A DNA stretch of 64,000 nucleotides from Onthophagus taurus (GCF_036711975.1 NC_091971.1:6827501-6891500); one strand, 5' to 3'. Shown: positions 22,801 to 33,753, counted from the first letter of the stretch. Notes: a model not told the origin generated them from the sequence alone. Program-made: numbers and translations.

Positions 22801-25800
22801 CCTCAACTCACTGCACTCCATCAGCAGATGGTGCAAAGACTCCCACCTTCCCCATATAGTCTGCAACCTCTTTCCTCATCCAATATCTATTGGCCCTTTC
22901 TTCATTGCCACATCTAAACGTGACTATCAACCTCTTCCCCTCCTCACCCCCCTCCATCATCAGGTACTTTGTCAGCCTTTCCGCTACAATTTCGGCATAT
23001 TTTGGGTTGTCCTCTTTTCTTTTTCTGTTCACTTCTTTTGTTGATCCAACCTTTTGTAGTATTCCTCTCTTTCTCGCTGCCTATCACGTCCCTTTCTTGC
23101 CTCAATCTGACTGTAGCAAATTTTACAGTGCCCTCTACCTTCCATCCTCTCCTCAAAACGCTTTGCTCGCTTATCCGCCTCCACCCTCACCTTATCTACC
23201 TTCATTTCTTCCCTGACTATACATATATCCTGGAGTCTCCCTAGCTAACCCCAACACCCACCTTCAGTACCTGGTCTGCACATCCTCTAAGAAAAACTAA
23301 CCTTACTTAACATTCTTTCCTGGGAAATTGACGTTTCAAAAGAAAACTAAAGAAAATCATTTAATTCACAACTAATTTCACCAGACGAACTTAATAGCTT
23401 CGTTCAAAGTTTATATTTATCAAAATTGCTATTAGATTTTTGTACAAGTGCAAAAATACAATTTATTTTTTTGGAATACCTGTCAAAGTCAAATTTTTAT
23501 GGTTTGTGTTGGTATTGCTTGGTGTCTTTATAAAATTTATGTTGTTCTGAGTAATATTTTTAGTAACTCCCAATAAGTTGCTCTTTTTTCTGACATTTAT
23601 TTTATTCCAATTATTTATGTATATTTATAAAACAAAAATTAAATTTTGTTTTTAAATAACAAAGTTGAAACGTCAGCGTGACACAAGTTGATTTAAAATT
23701 CCCTGTTAATGATACCAACTGTCACCAACTTTACAACAATTTGACAGATCTAAAAAATTACTTTTTTAAGCACAATTAAAGTAGAATTAATTGTTTGAAC
23801 TTTTCAGAGTTCATCTATTTATTTGCAAAAGCAACTTAACGATATGGATTTAATAAATAATATTTTAAAAGAATCAAAAGCGATTTTAAATTACAAAGTT
23901 GGTCAAAAAGTAAATGTACGCTTAATGAATTTATCAAATAACGATTGTATCGTTGAAACTAATGATGGAATTAAAGGAATTGCAAAAAAAGAAAATATGT
24001 TAAGTGAGTTATTTTTAATTATTAAATAAAAAAGGTTAACCACAATTTTTTTTCGAAGAAAATATGAAGCTTGGATCGATTTATACAGCACGAATCTTAT
24101 TTATAAACATAATAGATAACCAACTTGAGATAACTTTTAAGCCCAAAGTGGTGAATCAAAAGATTTTGGAGAAAATCGATTTCAAAAATGATGAAGAACC
24201 ATTCGCAACGATTTTATTAATTCGCGAAAACTTGGCTATTTGCTCATTAAAATTGAAAGGAAAAAAATCGTTTGGGTTTATTCCTATTAAAAGAAACGAA
24301 AATGATTTTAAACCAGATTTAAAATTTTTAAAGGCGATTAAGGATAAGTTTCGATTCACAATTTTAAGGTAAACTTAAATTTGAAATGAGTTAATAAGAA
24401 TTAAAGCTAATATTTTATTTTTAGTAAAAATGAATTAGGGTTTATCGGGTTTCCAAAAGATTTATTTAAAAAATCAATTCTCAAAGAGAAGAAACGCAAA
24501 TTAAGTGAGGTTAAAAAAGATAATAATAAACAAACAAAAAATGATAAAGAAGATGATGTTGAAAATAAAAGTGAAGATGATGATGCTAATATAAAACAAA
24601 ATACATCTTGTAATGATGATTTAAACGAATTAGAGAAGAAAACTAAACCAAAAAAACGTAAACTTGAAAAAGAAGATTTAAAAGAACCGATAAAGCCTAT
24701 TGAAAAGCCTTTAATACCAATAAGTACAGATGAATTTAAACCTCCAAGCATGAAATCATTTTTTGAACCAAATTTAATTAAAGGATCCAATTCTGAATCG
24801 GATTCTGATAACGAAACCGACGAAAATGAACGACCAAAAAAGAAAAAAAAGCTCACAAAAAAAGAACAAATCGATTTATTAAAACAAGAAGAAGAAAAGT
24901 TACGGAAAATCGAACTTTCTTACGCCGATATGACCCAAGATAGCATCCCACAAACGGCGGATCAATTTGATAGGAGGTTATTGGCGGAACCGAATTCATC
25001 CTCACTTTGGATTCAATATGCTTCACTTCATATAAGCGTAAATAAAATTAATTTTTCTTTTATTTTTGTAATAAATACATTTTTTTAGAATACTGAAATC
25101 GATAAAGCACGCGCAGTTTTTCGAAGAGCCGTTCAAAATATTAATCCAACACTTACAGTGGATGTTTTAAACGTTTGGACTGCATTTATAAATCTTGAAC
25201 ATCTTTATGGAACGAAGGTATAATAACGTTTATTTTGAATGTCTTGGTATAAATGGCCAAAAAGAATCCCATTGGGGAGATGGCGCATATCGATCCGATT
25301 TGCATCGTTCTCCACTCCAATATTGCCGATCGCGTTCCCAACGCATCCAAAACGATCGACTTTTTTCTTTATGTCTATTTGAACACTCCCTGAAATCATC
25401 CATTATATCCCTACATTTTATCCTACCCTTATCTAATCCATATGCTTCCAAACAATCCATCATTTTCATTTCAATAGTTGCACAACGACCAAACCATTGA
25501 TGATTTCCCATATGGGCTCCCAAATCGGTCAATGGTGATCTAAGCCATGGACAAAAAGACATTTTTTTTTGAATATATTTAATTATTATGTCAATTTGTT
25601 TATATTAGGTTTGTTCCAATAACAATTTTGACAATTGACAAAAAACAGCAGGCGTTTGTGCAGTTGAAAAATACTGTAAAGTAGTATAATACTGTAGTGG
25701 ACCAAATTAAATTGCCCCTCAGCTCGGACATAACCATTTTTTAAGCAGAAGTTCTTGCTATAAACTTTTACACCGCTTTGAACCTACAAACGCGATAGAA

Positions 25801-27231
25801 AGGTGCATCCATAAACATTTTCATAGACAGTTGGGCCGCCGTAAAGGCAATTCAGACGTATATCTGTGACTCCGCACTGATAAGAGAGTGTACCAGTAAC
25901 CTGAGAGATGTTACTCTATGGTGGGTTCCAGGTCATAGAGACATTTAGGGTAATGAGAAGGCAGAGAAGTTGGCTAAAGAGGCAGCGAAAACGCCCTTTA
26001 TCGGACCCCCACCCGGTTGTAGATTACAAAAAAGGCCCCTAAAGCAAGTAATCAAAAGTTGGGTGGCCTCAAAGGTAGTCTTACGCTGGAAGGACTTCCA
26101 GGTCACAGACAAGCAAAGAGCTTTTCTGTTTCAGCAAATGAGGTTTCCTAAGGACGCTCTTAGGTTTCCTGACCGGCCATGCGCCCCTAAAATACCACCT
26201 CTTCCACATTTGATAAGCTGAGGATCAAACTTGTCGACTTTGCAACGACGAGTCAAAAACGGCTGTACATATACCATGTACTAATTGCGTTGCCAGAAGC
26301 CGCCTAAGACTCAAAATTTTCGGTAAAGCTCTTTTGACACTTACCGACATAAAGGAACAAGACCTTGGAGCAATACTAAGGTTTATTATGGACCTACATT
26401 TGTCCTAAACTTTTGGAGGGCTAGATCTTATAGGTCGGTGTAGTTTTGCTATGGTATTAATTCTATGGCTTCGACCGCAAGCAACCTCAACTTAATCGAT
26501 TAACATCATTCAATTTTTGTCAAATTTGTTACACAATTATTATTTTGAAAATGAGAAGTCTAAAATAATTAATTTTGATTGATTTTAGGAAACTTTTTCC
26601 CAAGTTTTTAACGAAGCGGTTCAATACAACGATGATCTTACCATTTATACCCACGCAATAACCGCATTATCAAGCTCGCATAACCCTCACGATGTTGATG
26701 ATTTAATTTTAAAAATGATAAAAAAATTTAAACAAGAACCAAAAATGTACGTTGATGTAGCTAAGGTTTATTATAAACAAAAAAGATTTGCGGAAGCAAG
26801 GAAATTAAGGAGTAAAGCTTTAGGAACGCTTATTGAGAAGAAGAAACGTAATAAAACCAAATTAATAATAATCGACGTTAATAATAATTAATTTTATTTT
26901 AGATATTCCTTTAATAATTCAATTTGCTAAATTAGAATTTGATAATGATGAAGATGAATATGCGGAAACTTTATTTGAGACGATTTTAAAAGATGCCCCT
27001 CAACGTGTTGATGTATGGACCGTTTACGTTGATCAATTGGTGAAGAAAAATAAAATAGATTTGGCTCGAAGAGTTCTACAACGCGCGGTGGGTCAAAAAT
27101 TAAAAATTGCCAAAATGACGAGTTTGTGTAAAAAATATGTTGCGTTTGAAAGGGAATTTGGCACTGATGAAAGCAGGAATGTTGCTGAAGGTATCCTTAA
27201 CGACGTATTTTCTTCAGTTAAAAGGAAATAA
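19879..27231 (+). CDS. PDCD11: Rrp5/PDCD11, S1- and HAT-repeat rRNA processing factor (1366 aa)
   Basis: Nucleolar factor needed for early pre-rRNA cleavages in 18S and 5.8S/25S maturation in yeast and animals. Twelve exons: 19879-19965, 20023-20292, 20597-20870, 20926-21962, 22011-22242, 22297-22661, 23808-24003, 24059-24368, 24425-25037, 25089-25217, 26589-26847 and 26903-27231. They total 1366 residues. The N-terminus MPEIEEANFPRGG matches the family start. Multiple S1 RNA-binding folds follow (MIILGCVKEVLGVTVKVQLP, VSGKIIYINRSGVVVKVG, FDGKITKITNTGVFITT), then a Lys/Asp-rich linker, then C-terminal HAT repeats (QFDRRLLAEPNSSSLWIQYA, DKARAVFRRAV, DLARRVLQRAV). It is shorter than human PDCD11 (about 1870), implying fewer S1 repeats. 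The acceptor of exon 5 at 22010 was chosen over the nearer one at 22017 because the latter gives an immediate stop. Confidence 0.93.
20425..20550. repeat. small palindromic insertion with TGACGTCA motifs in Rrp5 intron 2
   Basis: TGACGTCA occurs at 20432-20439 and 20447-20454, with TGACGTCG at 20540-20547. The flanks read as partly inverted repeats (ATGCAACCAAGTATGC against GTTGCATACTT). It is a short MITE-like piece. The CRE-type palindromes also occur in the FBXO42-intron element, but I see no wider homology between the two. Confidence 0.45.
22690..23310 (-). pseudogene. non-LTR retrotransposon 3' fragment
   Basis: On the minus strand the sequence decodes in broken frames to stretches such as REEMKVDKVRVEADKRAKRF and YMGKVGVFAPSADGVQ, resembling the C-terminal region downstream of reverse transcriptase in insect non-LTR elements. 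Frameshifts abound. The fragment is GC-richer than the surrounding Rrp5 intron 6 and lies antisense to the gene. The family assignment is tentative. Confidence 0.5.
23465..23755. repeat. dispersed terminal-inverted-repeat element, copy 2
   Basis: Second copy of the element at 2985-3415. It begins ATACCTGTCAAAGTCAAATT and ends ACAATTTGACAGATCT; it shares AAACGTCAG-GTGACA and CCCTGTTAATG with copy 1. It lies in Rrp5 intron 6 and is shorter than copy 1 by an internal deletion. Confidence 0.6.
25230..25562 (-). CDS. NDUFS5: NDUFS5, complex I 15 kDa subunit, nested and intronless (110 aa)
   Basis: Accessory subunit of mitochondrial NADH:ubiquinone oxidoreductase on the intermembrane-space side. 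The 110-residue frame starts MSFCPWLRSPLTDL and contains a twin CX9C (CHCH) signature: CATIEMKMMDC and CRDIMDDFREC, as expected for Mia40-dependent import without a presequence. It lies wholly inside Rrp5 intron 10, on the opposite strand, without introns. The stop codon (25230-25232) overlaps an AATAAA polyadenylation signal (25229-25234). Transcript cleavage would therefore fall at or beyond the splice donor of Rrp5 exon 10 (25217), so the two transcripts probably overlap. The intact frame and conserved cysteines argue for a working gene; an old retrocopy that replaced the parent is possible. Confidence 0.92.
   Translation of the reverse strand: MSFCPWLRSPLTDLGAHMGNHQWFGRCATIEMKMMDCLEAYGLDKGRIKCRDIMDDFRECSNRHKEKSRSFWMRWERDRQYWSGERCKSDRYAPSPQWDSFWPFIPRHSK
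25800..26420 (+). pseudogene. non-LTR retrotransposon RNase H-domain relic
   Basis: Forward translation gives FIDSWAAVKAIQTYI, then WWVPGHRDI, an in-frame TAG, and GNEKAEKLAKEAA, a classical RNase H block of R1/Jockey/I-type elements, followed by about 80 residues of downstream domain (WVASKVVLRWKDFQVT). The stop inside the catalytic block and the missing reverse transcriptase mark it as dead. It lies in Rrp5 intron 10 beside NDUFS5. Confidence 0.75.
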
Positions 27232-27654
27232 TTTAAAGTTAATAAAATAATTTTAATTTTAATCGTTTTATTATTTATTCTCTAACACTCACAAAGTTTT
27301 TGCAATAAAAATTTTCTGTACAAAAAAAACTTATGCGATAAAAAATAAGTCTTGTATTTTTGTGTATGCATTTTTAATAAAAAAATTAGGAACATAATCC
27401 TTTTCTTAGTAAATGCTTAAGATTCGAGACTTTATTCAGATACTGGCGTTTCAAGCATAACATTTAAGACATATTTTTGTAAATTTTGAAAATACATCCA
27501 CAAATCACATATAAAATGACAATTTTTTTTTGTATTTAAACTTATCTTAAAAAGTACTTAAGTAAAACTGTCTTAAAAGACGTTTATATACAAAATACTC
27601 AATTTTTTATTGCAACTGACTTAATTATTGCCCCCTCTTATTTTAAAAATCGTT
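27232..27654. other. convergent 3' region of Rrp5 and the Golgi-type gene
   Basis: AT-rich 423 bases between two convergent stop codons, containing both presumed 3' UTRs and polyadenylation sites. I see nothing else. Confidence 0.5.
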
Positions 27655-29240
27655 TTAATTGCGTTGCGCTTCTCGTTCTGGGTGGCGATTAGCATATTCG
27701 TCGACATCATCTAAAAATAATCAATTAATTGAGAAAGTTAATTATTTTTTATACTCACCATCCTCTTCATTTTCTTGTAAATTATCATCATTTTGCGGAA
27801 ATTTATCATATTCTTCATAAACCCGGTCTTTATTATTATCCCCAACATGTTTTCCTTCCTTCCCATCCCCAACCTCGTTATCTTCCGGAAAATCTAAAAC
27901 TTCATTTGCCCCATTTTCCTTTTCAATTTCATTTCGCTCATCGATTTTATTTTTTTCAACTTCCGCCACATTTCTATATCTATTATTAATTAAATCTATA
28001 ACGCTATCTGATGGCGATTTCAAAACGGATTCTTGATGAACCGGTTGTGCAAATGGTTGAGGTGGAACCCCATCGGGTAATTTCCGCACCGTTTCGGTCG
28101 TTTTATTTTTATTAACACTTTCGGGAGTTACAGTTGGCATTTTTAAAGGTGCAGCGGCTAAATTGAACTCTTTGGAACCTTTTAAGTTCGCTGGAGTGCT
28201 AGTTTTTGCATTACTTGAACCGGGTTTTTGAAGAAAATTTTGAGTATCAATGTTATCCTTGTTGACGTTGTTGGTGTCGTTATCGTTTGATAATAAATTT
28301 GGTAAATCGGCGACGTTGTTGTTGGTGTCGATTTGGCGGGATTCTTCATTGGTGATTTTGTAATCGTTTGAATCTAGGGGAATTTGTTTTTTGAAACTAG
28401 TTTTATTTTCTGAATGATTTGGGGGGACAAAATTTTCGGATGTTTTTAATGATTTTCCTTTGTACTTTTCAAGTTCTTTTTGAAGACGAAGAAGTTCCTC
28501 TTTGCTGGGATCTGATTTTAATTGATTCTCCAGGTTAATTTTATCGTTTTGCAAATGTTCAATTTGACTCTAAAATTAAAAATTTAAATTTTGCTTTAAA
28601 GTAAACACCAAAAAATACTTTTAAATGCTCCAAAGCATTCTCTTTATCCTTTTCAATCTTCTTAATTCGCTCCTTAAACTCGCTCTCCCTCGCTTTTAAA
28701 TTATTAATCTGCTCGGATTGATCATTTTGCGCTTTCGCACATTTTTCTTGTAAATCATCATGACCGGTCTATAAAAATTTACTTTGTTTAAACTTAATTA
28801 ATTAATTTTAACCGATTAAAATCTACTTTTAAAATGTTGTATTGTTGCTGTAAAGAATCAAATCGTTTTGTAGCCTCCCCAGCGTTTTTCGCAGTGCGTT
28901 TCTTCTCCTCATCAACTCTCCTTTCTAACTCTAATTTGGTCTGTTGATGCTCGGTCTTTTCATTCTTTAAGCTTTTCTCTAATCCCTGTTTATAATCTGA
29001 AATAACTAAAATTTCTCATCATCAAATTGCCTTATTATTTATAATTTTAATTGAAGCACCTTGTAATTGAGTAGCAAGATTTTCTTGTTCTCGCTGACAC
29101 AATTCATTACTTTTAGTTGCTTTATCCAATTCGATTCTGGTGCTATTGAAACAGGCTATAAATCCGGTAAGAACAACTGCCGCGACGATATAAAGCAAAA
29201 CTCGCGTTTTTGTACCACGTACGATCCGTGAGCTGGTCAT
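27655..29240 (-). CDS. type II membrane coiled-coil protein, GOLM1/CASC4/GOLIM4-like (455 aa)
   Basis: Likely Golgi-resident type II membrane protein. Exons: 29060-29240, 28827-28996, 28619-28768, 27759-28569 and 27655-27710, 455 residues. A short basic cytosolic N-terminus (MTSSRIVRGTKTR) precedes one transmembrane anchor (VLLYIVAAVVLTGFIACF, about residues 14-31). Then comes a long lumenal coiled coil (TEHQQTKLELERRVDEEKKR, ARESEFKERIKKIEKDKENA, EELLRLQKELEKYK) and an acidic, Asn/Pro-rich low-complexity tail ending DDVDEYANRHPEREAQRN. This architecture is that of GOLM1, CASC4 and GOLIM4, which cycle between Golgi and endosomes. The assignment rests on topology and tail composition, not on a catalytic motif. 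Intron 2 (28768 to 28827) was placed so that the coiled-coil frame stays open. Confidence 0.75.
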
Positions 29241-30528
29241 ATCACATTGATTTATTGTGAAATTTTGATGTTTACAAACATTAAACAGGAGTTAACCTCG
29301 ATTTTCGCGTAAACGTCACTTTCACTGCAACGGGTAAGAAGTGAAACGGCAATTTTTTTCGCCTCGATCCAACGACGCGAAAGTTATAGGTTATAACATT
29401 CTATTCATACGATATTACAATTTTTTATTTTGCAATTACAATTTATTTATAAAATCCCGCCAAATAAATTTCTTTAGGAACCGGTGTGTGAATTAATTAA
29501 GTTTGTTTTGTTGTTGTAAAATGATTATTAAATGGTGTGGTTATGTAAATTAATCTTAAATGTCAAAGATAGGTGGCACTACCAAAAAAAATTTCAAAAA
29601 GTAAACAAAAATCGTTTTTATTTTTCAAAATATAATTATAATTAGATATTTTAACAATAAATTATTTTATTAACAATTAATTAATAATTCAGACCTAAAA
29701 TTAATGGTTCATCTAAATCTAATCTGTCAAAATGGTTGCCTAAACAAAATTTATATTCTTGTTTATGAATTAAATATTCCTTTAAAGAAACTTTATACGT
29801 ACACATACTGTTTCAAAATATAGAATTATATTTATATAGAGAATCAGAGTAGTTGGAATCTGGTTATACCTAAAGAAATGGGAAGAGTACAATATTTTAG
29901 AAAAAGATGCAAATAATTTAAAATCAGATGATATGCAACCAATTATATTCTCACGTAGATTTCTTATTATCTGTTATACCTTTATCTATGATCTGTTCAT
30001 TCTTATTTATATCTATAAAATATCACAATATTTACACACAAAAAAGCGCAGATACTCTCTGAAATTCAATAAATCGAAACAACATTTAAAATGTATATGT
30101 TATGTAATAATTAATAATACTCAAAAACTATAATTCTACAAAACACTTTAATTGACATTAAGATTGCATACATTCTAAAATGTTATAACCTTGATTATTG
30201 TGTTAAAAATTTTCTTCCGAAACTTAACCACATCAGAATAACAAACAAAATTGACCTAACCCAACCCAACAAATTAATTCGAATCAAAGAGGATGTCGAA
30301 GACGCTATTGTAAGAAAAATCATATTATTAGATTATTCTAGAAAAACATATTGTTAATGGGCATCCCCAACGATTACGTCACAGCTTATCAAATCCACAA
30401 CAAAAATGTCCTCTCCAGTATGAATGATTCATTCATCCCGTAAACAACCACAAACTAACGTTAGAAAAGTTAAAACCATCCGTTAGGATGTTCAAAAAAG
30501 TGTTTCAGTTTGAAAGTTTCGTAAGAAA
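29241..30528. other. AT-rich intergenic region upstream of FADD
   Basis: Between the divergent starts of the Golgi-type gene and FADD. I see no convincing gene; a 66-codon frame at 29933-30133 has no coding character. Promoters of both genes must lie here. No clear transposon ends were found. Confidence 0.45.
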
Positions 30529-33425
30529 ATGACTCGATATCAGGATTTGTATCATTACGTACGAGCTGCATCCTGGCCAGATGCAGTTATATCCGACATA
30601 AAGTTTAAATATAAAGATATCATTGCTTCAAATCGGCAATTGGCAGCCTGTAAAAACATTACTGATTTTTTGTACATATTGGAGAAAAGGGACGAACTAA
30701 ACGAAGAAAATTATGTTATCTTAGAAGATCTTTACATTTTATTGAGGGATGTAAACGAATCTCACCCACAACAAAAAGGAAATCTAGAAACAAGAATCAG
30801 CCCAGGTATATTTCGATTTGATTATATAATCTTATTTATCTTCGCTGAATTAATGAGACATGCGTGTCTTGTAGGAACGTGCTACTCATTGTAGCTTGTA
30901 CAGTTAAAAAATGTTACAAAAAATATTTTGAGCTGCCATGCTTTCGTAAAGTACGGCAACTAAAAAACGGTAGGGACATAAACCTTTTGGTTTATTTACT
31001 ACCCTTTTTGTTAATTGTTGTTATAAAACAAATTTATTTCCAATTTTGTTTTCTCACAACGAATTTTTTGAGAATTTCGTATCCTTATTTGGGTTGTTAT
31101 TTTCATTCGGTGTTTCATTGGTATAGGGCTTGCGTACTAGAAGCTGAAAATCACGTTTTTGAAATGATTGATAGGGAGTTGGATGAAGTTTAAATTTTAA
31201 TTATTTGGGTAAATTAAAAAAATTATTATTTTAGGTTAGGTTAATTTTAAGTCTCAAAAACTTTTTTTAGGTTAGGTTAACAATGGTTTTCTAATCATTA
31301 CTGATAAATGTTATCTATTTTTTTTTTTTTTTTATTAAGAAAAACAGATATCATGTTTTTAAATATTACTGTTTTCTGTTTTAAAATAGCTGAAATTACA
31401 GTTTATTTAATTACTAATCTTTATGACCTTAAATCTTAATAAGTGATATGGGTTGCCTATATGAAATATTTTTGTTATTATATTTAGGCCCACTTTTACC
31501 ACCTCTTGGTAAATTTATCCGATAGATAATTACCATGGTTACAGCGGTTTTAAGCGCTCTCATTGGTTAAGAGCTCCAATTTATCAATCGGTTAAATTTA
31601 TCAAGAGGTGGTAAAAGTGGGCCTTAGTTTTATATTTTATGTTAATATTATTATTATTAGTTATCCAAAGATTTTTTTAGGTTCGGGAAAATGTTATTTG
31701 TTTAATAGTTTATAAAGATATCATTTCATTGTGATTTTCATTGTTTGTAGTATGCTGTCCATACACTTATGATTCAGCGAATTTCTATAACTATAAAGTA
31801 AGGAGATATCAACCGTTTTGAGTTTACTTAACTCGCTGGTTTCGGTGCCGATAATCTGTTTTTTAAATAAAATGGATAATTGGGTAACGTTTTTAGTGCG
31901 GAAGTACTACTCGCGGATGGTACCTTACATACCTAATTGTTGGCAGACTTTGTGCGCCAAAATAAATAAATATGTTATATTTTGGTGAAACAGGCTCTGC
32001 TTAAGGTTAAATCTAATCCATTTATTATGGATTTGTTCAGTAAATCTTATGATTTACTTGTTAATCACAATGTGGTGTAGATCATCCGTTGCAAATGATC
32101 CGTATAAAAACGTGGAAAATATGAAACTTTGACATATTTCCTTGTTGCTTGCGTATCATTATGAACGTATAATTATATTTGTTTGTTGTTGTATATATTT
32201 GAATGCATGTACGAGTTAAATTCTTGGTTGCAACTTTATATTAAAGCTTGTTTTACTATAATTAAAATAAACTGCAAGTAAGTTTAATTATTTGTGAAAC
32301 ATGCTTCAAAAAAACCTAACCAAGAAACTTTGTAAATCTTGTTGCATGGTAAAACTTTTCTTAGTAAAAGTTTTTTTAAACTAAAACTAGAACTAACACC
32401 AGCACTATCACTACAACTAACACTAAACCTAGAACTAGAAACTTTCGAGTTAAAAACGTTTTTTAAAAAGGTGTTTGACTTTCAACTTGTTTCTGAAGAA
32501 GGTTTGGAAGTCACTCCAAGTCATTTCCAACTTGTATCTGAAAAAAGATGCAACATGGCATCTTGAAACGACAAACACTTTTTCAAAATACGCTTTGTTT
32601 AACCCGAAAGTTTCTTGTTTTAGGTTTAGTGTTAATTGTAGTGATAGTGTTAGTGTTAATTCAAGTTTTTGTTTAATTAACTCTGGCCGTGAAGGCCTTC
32701 ATACTTATAAAACTTTTTTTGTTGAGTATTTATAGATGTTTCTTTTCGCGGTATTGAAAAGAAATAGATAAATACTTAAATGTATATATTGTTAATACAC
32801 ACGCTTTGGCCTTTTAACAAAAAAAGACCAAAACCTCCTTGGAAACAATTAGGTATGTAAAGCCGTCCGTGAGTGTACTTTTTACCGCACGGGTAGCTCG
32901 TTTTTACTTGTCACGTATGGGCTCCAACATAAATGGGTTGGAACTACCAATATATTTGGAAGCTATCACTTCATTCTGCAGGGCAATACGAATGTGTGTC
33001 AGGTATTTGAATAACAGCTTTTAATATAAAAAGTGATACTTTGACTTAAATACACTTCTGTTTATTCTATAGATACTTTTTAAGACATATTTGTTGTAAC
33101 ACGATTTAAATCAATTTTTGTTTTAGAAGTTCGGGTGCTTCCTGTTGTACCAAATGGGCTTTACAAAAGACTTGAACAAGTCATTTCTCTAAAAATCGGT
33201 CACAAATGGAAAGATTTTGCGCGGGGACTAGGAATACTTGAAGGACAAATCGATGAACTTGAAGATCGACACAAAAACATATCGGATCGTATTCGTGACG
33301 TACTTGAATTTCATGAACATTGCTGTCCCAAGCAATTTTTGTATTCCTCCATTTACAACGCTTTATGTTTAGCTAGACGTAAAGATCTCGCTTTGGATGT
33401 ACAACTTATTATTGACACAAATTAA
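30529..33425 (+). CDS. Fadd: FADD, death-effector/death-domain adaptor (191 aa)
   Basis: Adaptor of the insect IMD immune pathway linking IMD to the caspase Dredd. Exon 1 (30529-30805) encodes an N-terminal death-effector domain (MTRYQDLYHYVRAA... FLYILEKRDELNEENYVIL... LYILLRDV). Exon 2 (33127-33425) encodes a C-terminal death domain (LYKRLEQVISLKIGHKWKDF, ARGLGILEGQIDELEDRH, YNALCLARRKDLALDVQLI). The junction is phase 1 and yields 191 residues, close to human FADD (208). The DED-then-DD order and length identify FADD. The 2.3 kb intron holds two inverted-repeat elements and an in-frame alternative exon candidate (see findings). The start ATG at 30529 is the first in frame. Confidence 0.88.
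30895..31193 (+). other. candidate alternative last exon of FADD encoding a hydrophobic tail
   Basis: An acceptor (TTGTAG at 30889-30894) opens a 99-residue frame that joins exon 1 of FADD in the correct phase and ends with a stop at 31191-31193. The tail contains a strongly hydrophobic stretch (LLVYLLPFLLIVVI) and ends in an acidic segment (LEAENHVFEMIDRELDEV). If used, it would give a membrane-anchored DED protein lacking the death domain. No homologous domain was recognised and the frame could be chance. Confidence 0.3.
31487..31623. mobile_element. 137-base PIF/Harbinger-like MITE
   Basis: Terminal inverted repeats of about 33 bases begin GGCCCACTTTTACCACCTCT and end with the mirror AGAGGTGGTAAAAGTGGGCC, flanked on both sides by TTA (31484-31486 and 31624-31626). 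A TTA/TWA target duplication with GGCCC-type ends is typical of PIF/Harbinger MITEs. It is non-coding and lies in the FADD intron. Confidence 0.85.
32385..32660. repeat. single copy of the foldback family seen in the Caper intron
   Basis: The left arm has ACTAGAACTAACACCAGCAC and CTAGAACTAGAAACTTTCGAG; the right arm has AACCCGAAAGTTTCTTG and TTAGTGTTAATTGTAGTGAT, the inverted counterparts. The interior is about 150 bases and unrelated to the Caper array loops. The arms use the same degenerate CTAGAACTAACAC vocabulary as 4690-5720. Confidence 0.7.
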
Positions 33426-33684
33426 TTTTTAAGTAAACGTAGATAGTATTTTTTAATATTTTTATTGTGATTTTGATTAAGATGTAACCCTTTTTATAGA
33501 TATTGTTTTATGTGTTAAAGTTTAATGATAAAGATTTTATTAATTTAAACTGCCATTTTGGCTTTTCTTTGTTTATATATTCCAAGGATAAATTTAAGAG
33601 GTCAAATAGAACAATAGGTTCATTATTGAATTCATCTGCTATATACACATTTATTTATTATTATTAGTACTGGGAATGAATTTG
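33426..33684. other. FADD 3' flank
   Basis: AT-rich sequence after the FADD stop, presumably its 3' UTR. No gene is seen. Confidence 0.4.
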
Positions 33685-33753
33685 AAGCATTGAGTTGAAA
33701 CCAATGATTTCAAGAGAACACCAAAAAGCAACAAACAACCTCATTTTTTGGCA
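33685..33753 (-). pseudogene. truncated duplicate of the neighbouring secreted-protein gene start
   Basis: This stretch closely matches the start region of the gene at 33819-34085 (compare GAACACCAAAAAGCAAC followed by an AACCTCATTTT block in both). It covers the ATG and the signal-peptide codons but stops there. It is a partial tandem duplication with no open frame of its own. Confidence 0.65.

Noticed and set aside
31230-31285. TTAGG-like runs (GGTTAGGTTAA) suggesting an interstitial telomeric repeat
   Set aside because: Only two units occur at a time; such short matches are frequent in AT-rich insect DNA.
32339-32735. Overlapping plus-strand frames of 75 and 86 codons in the FADD intron
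   Set aside because: They fall inside the inverted-repeat element and translate its arms; no coding conservation is evident.
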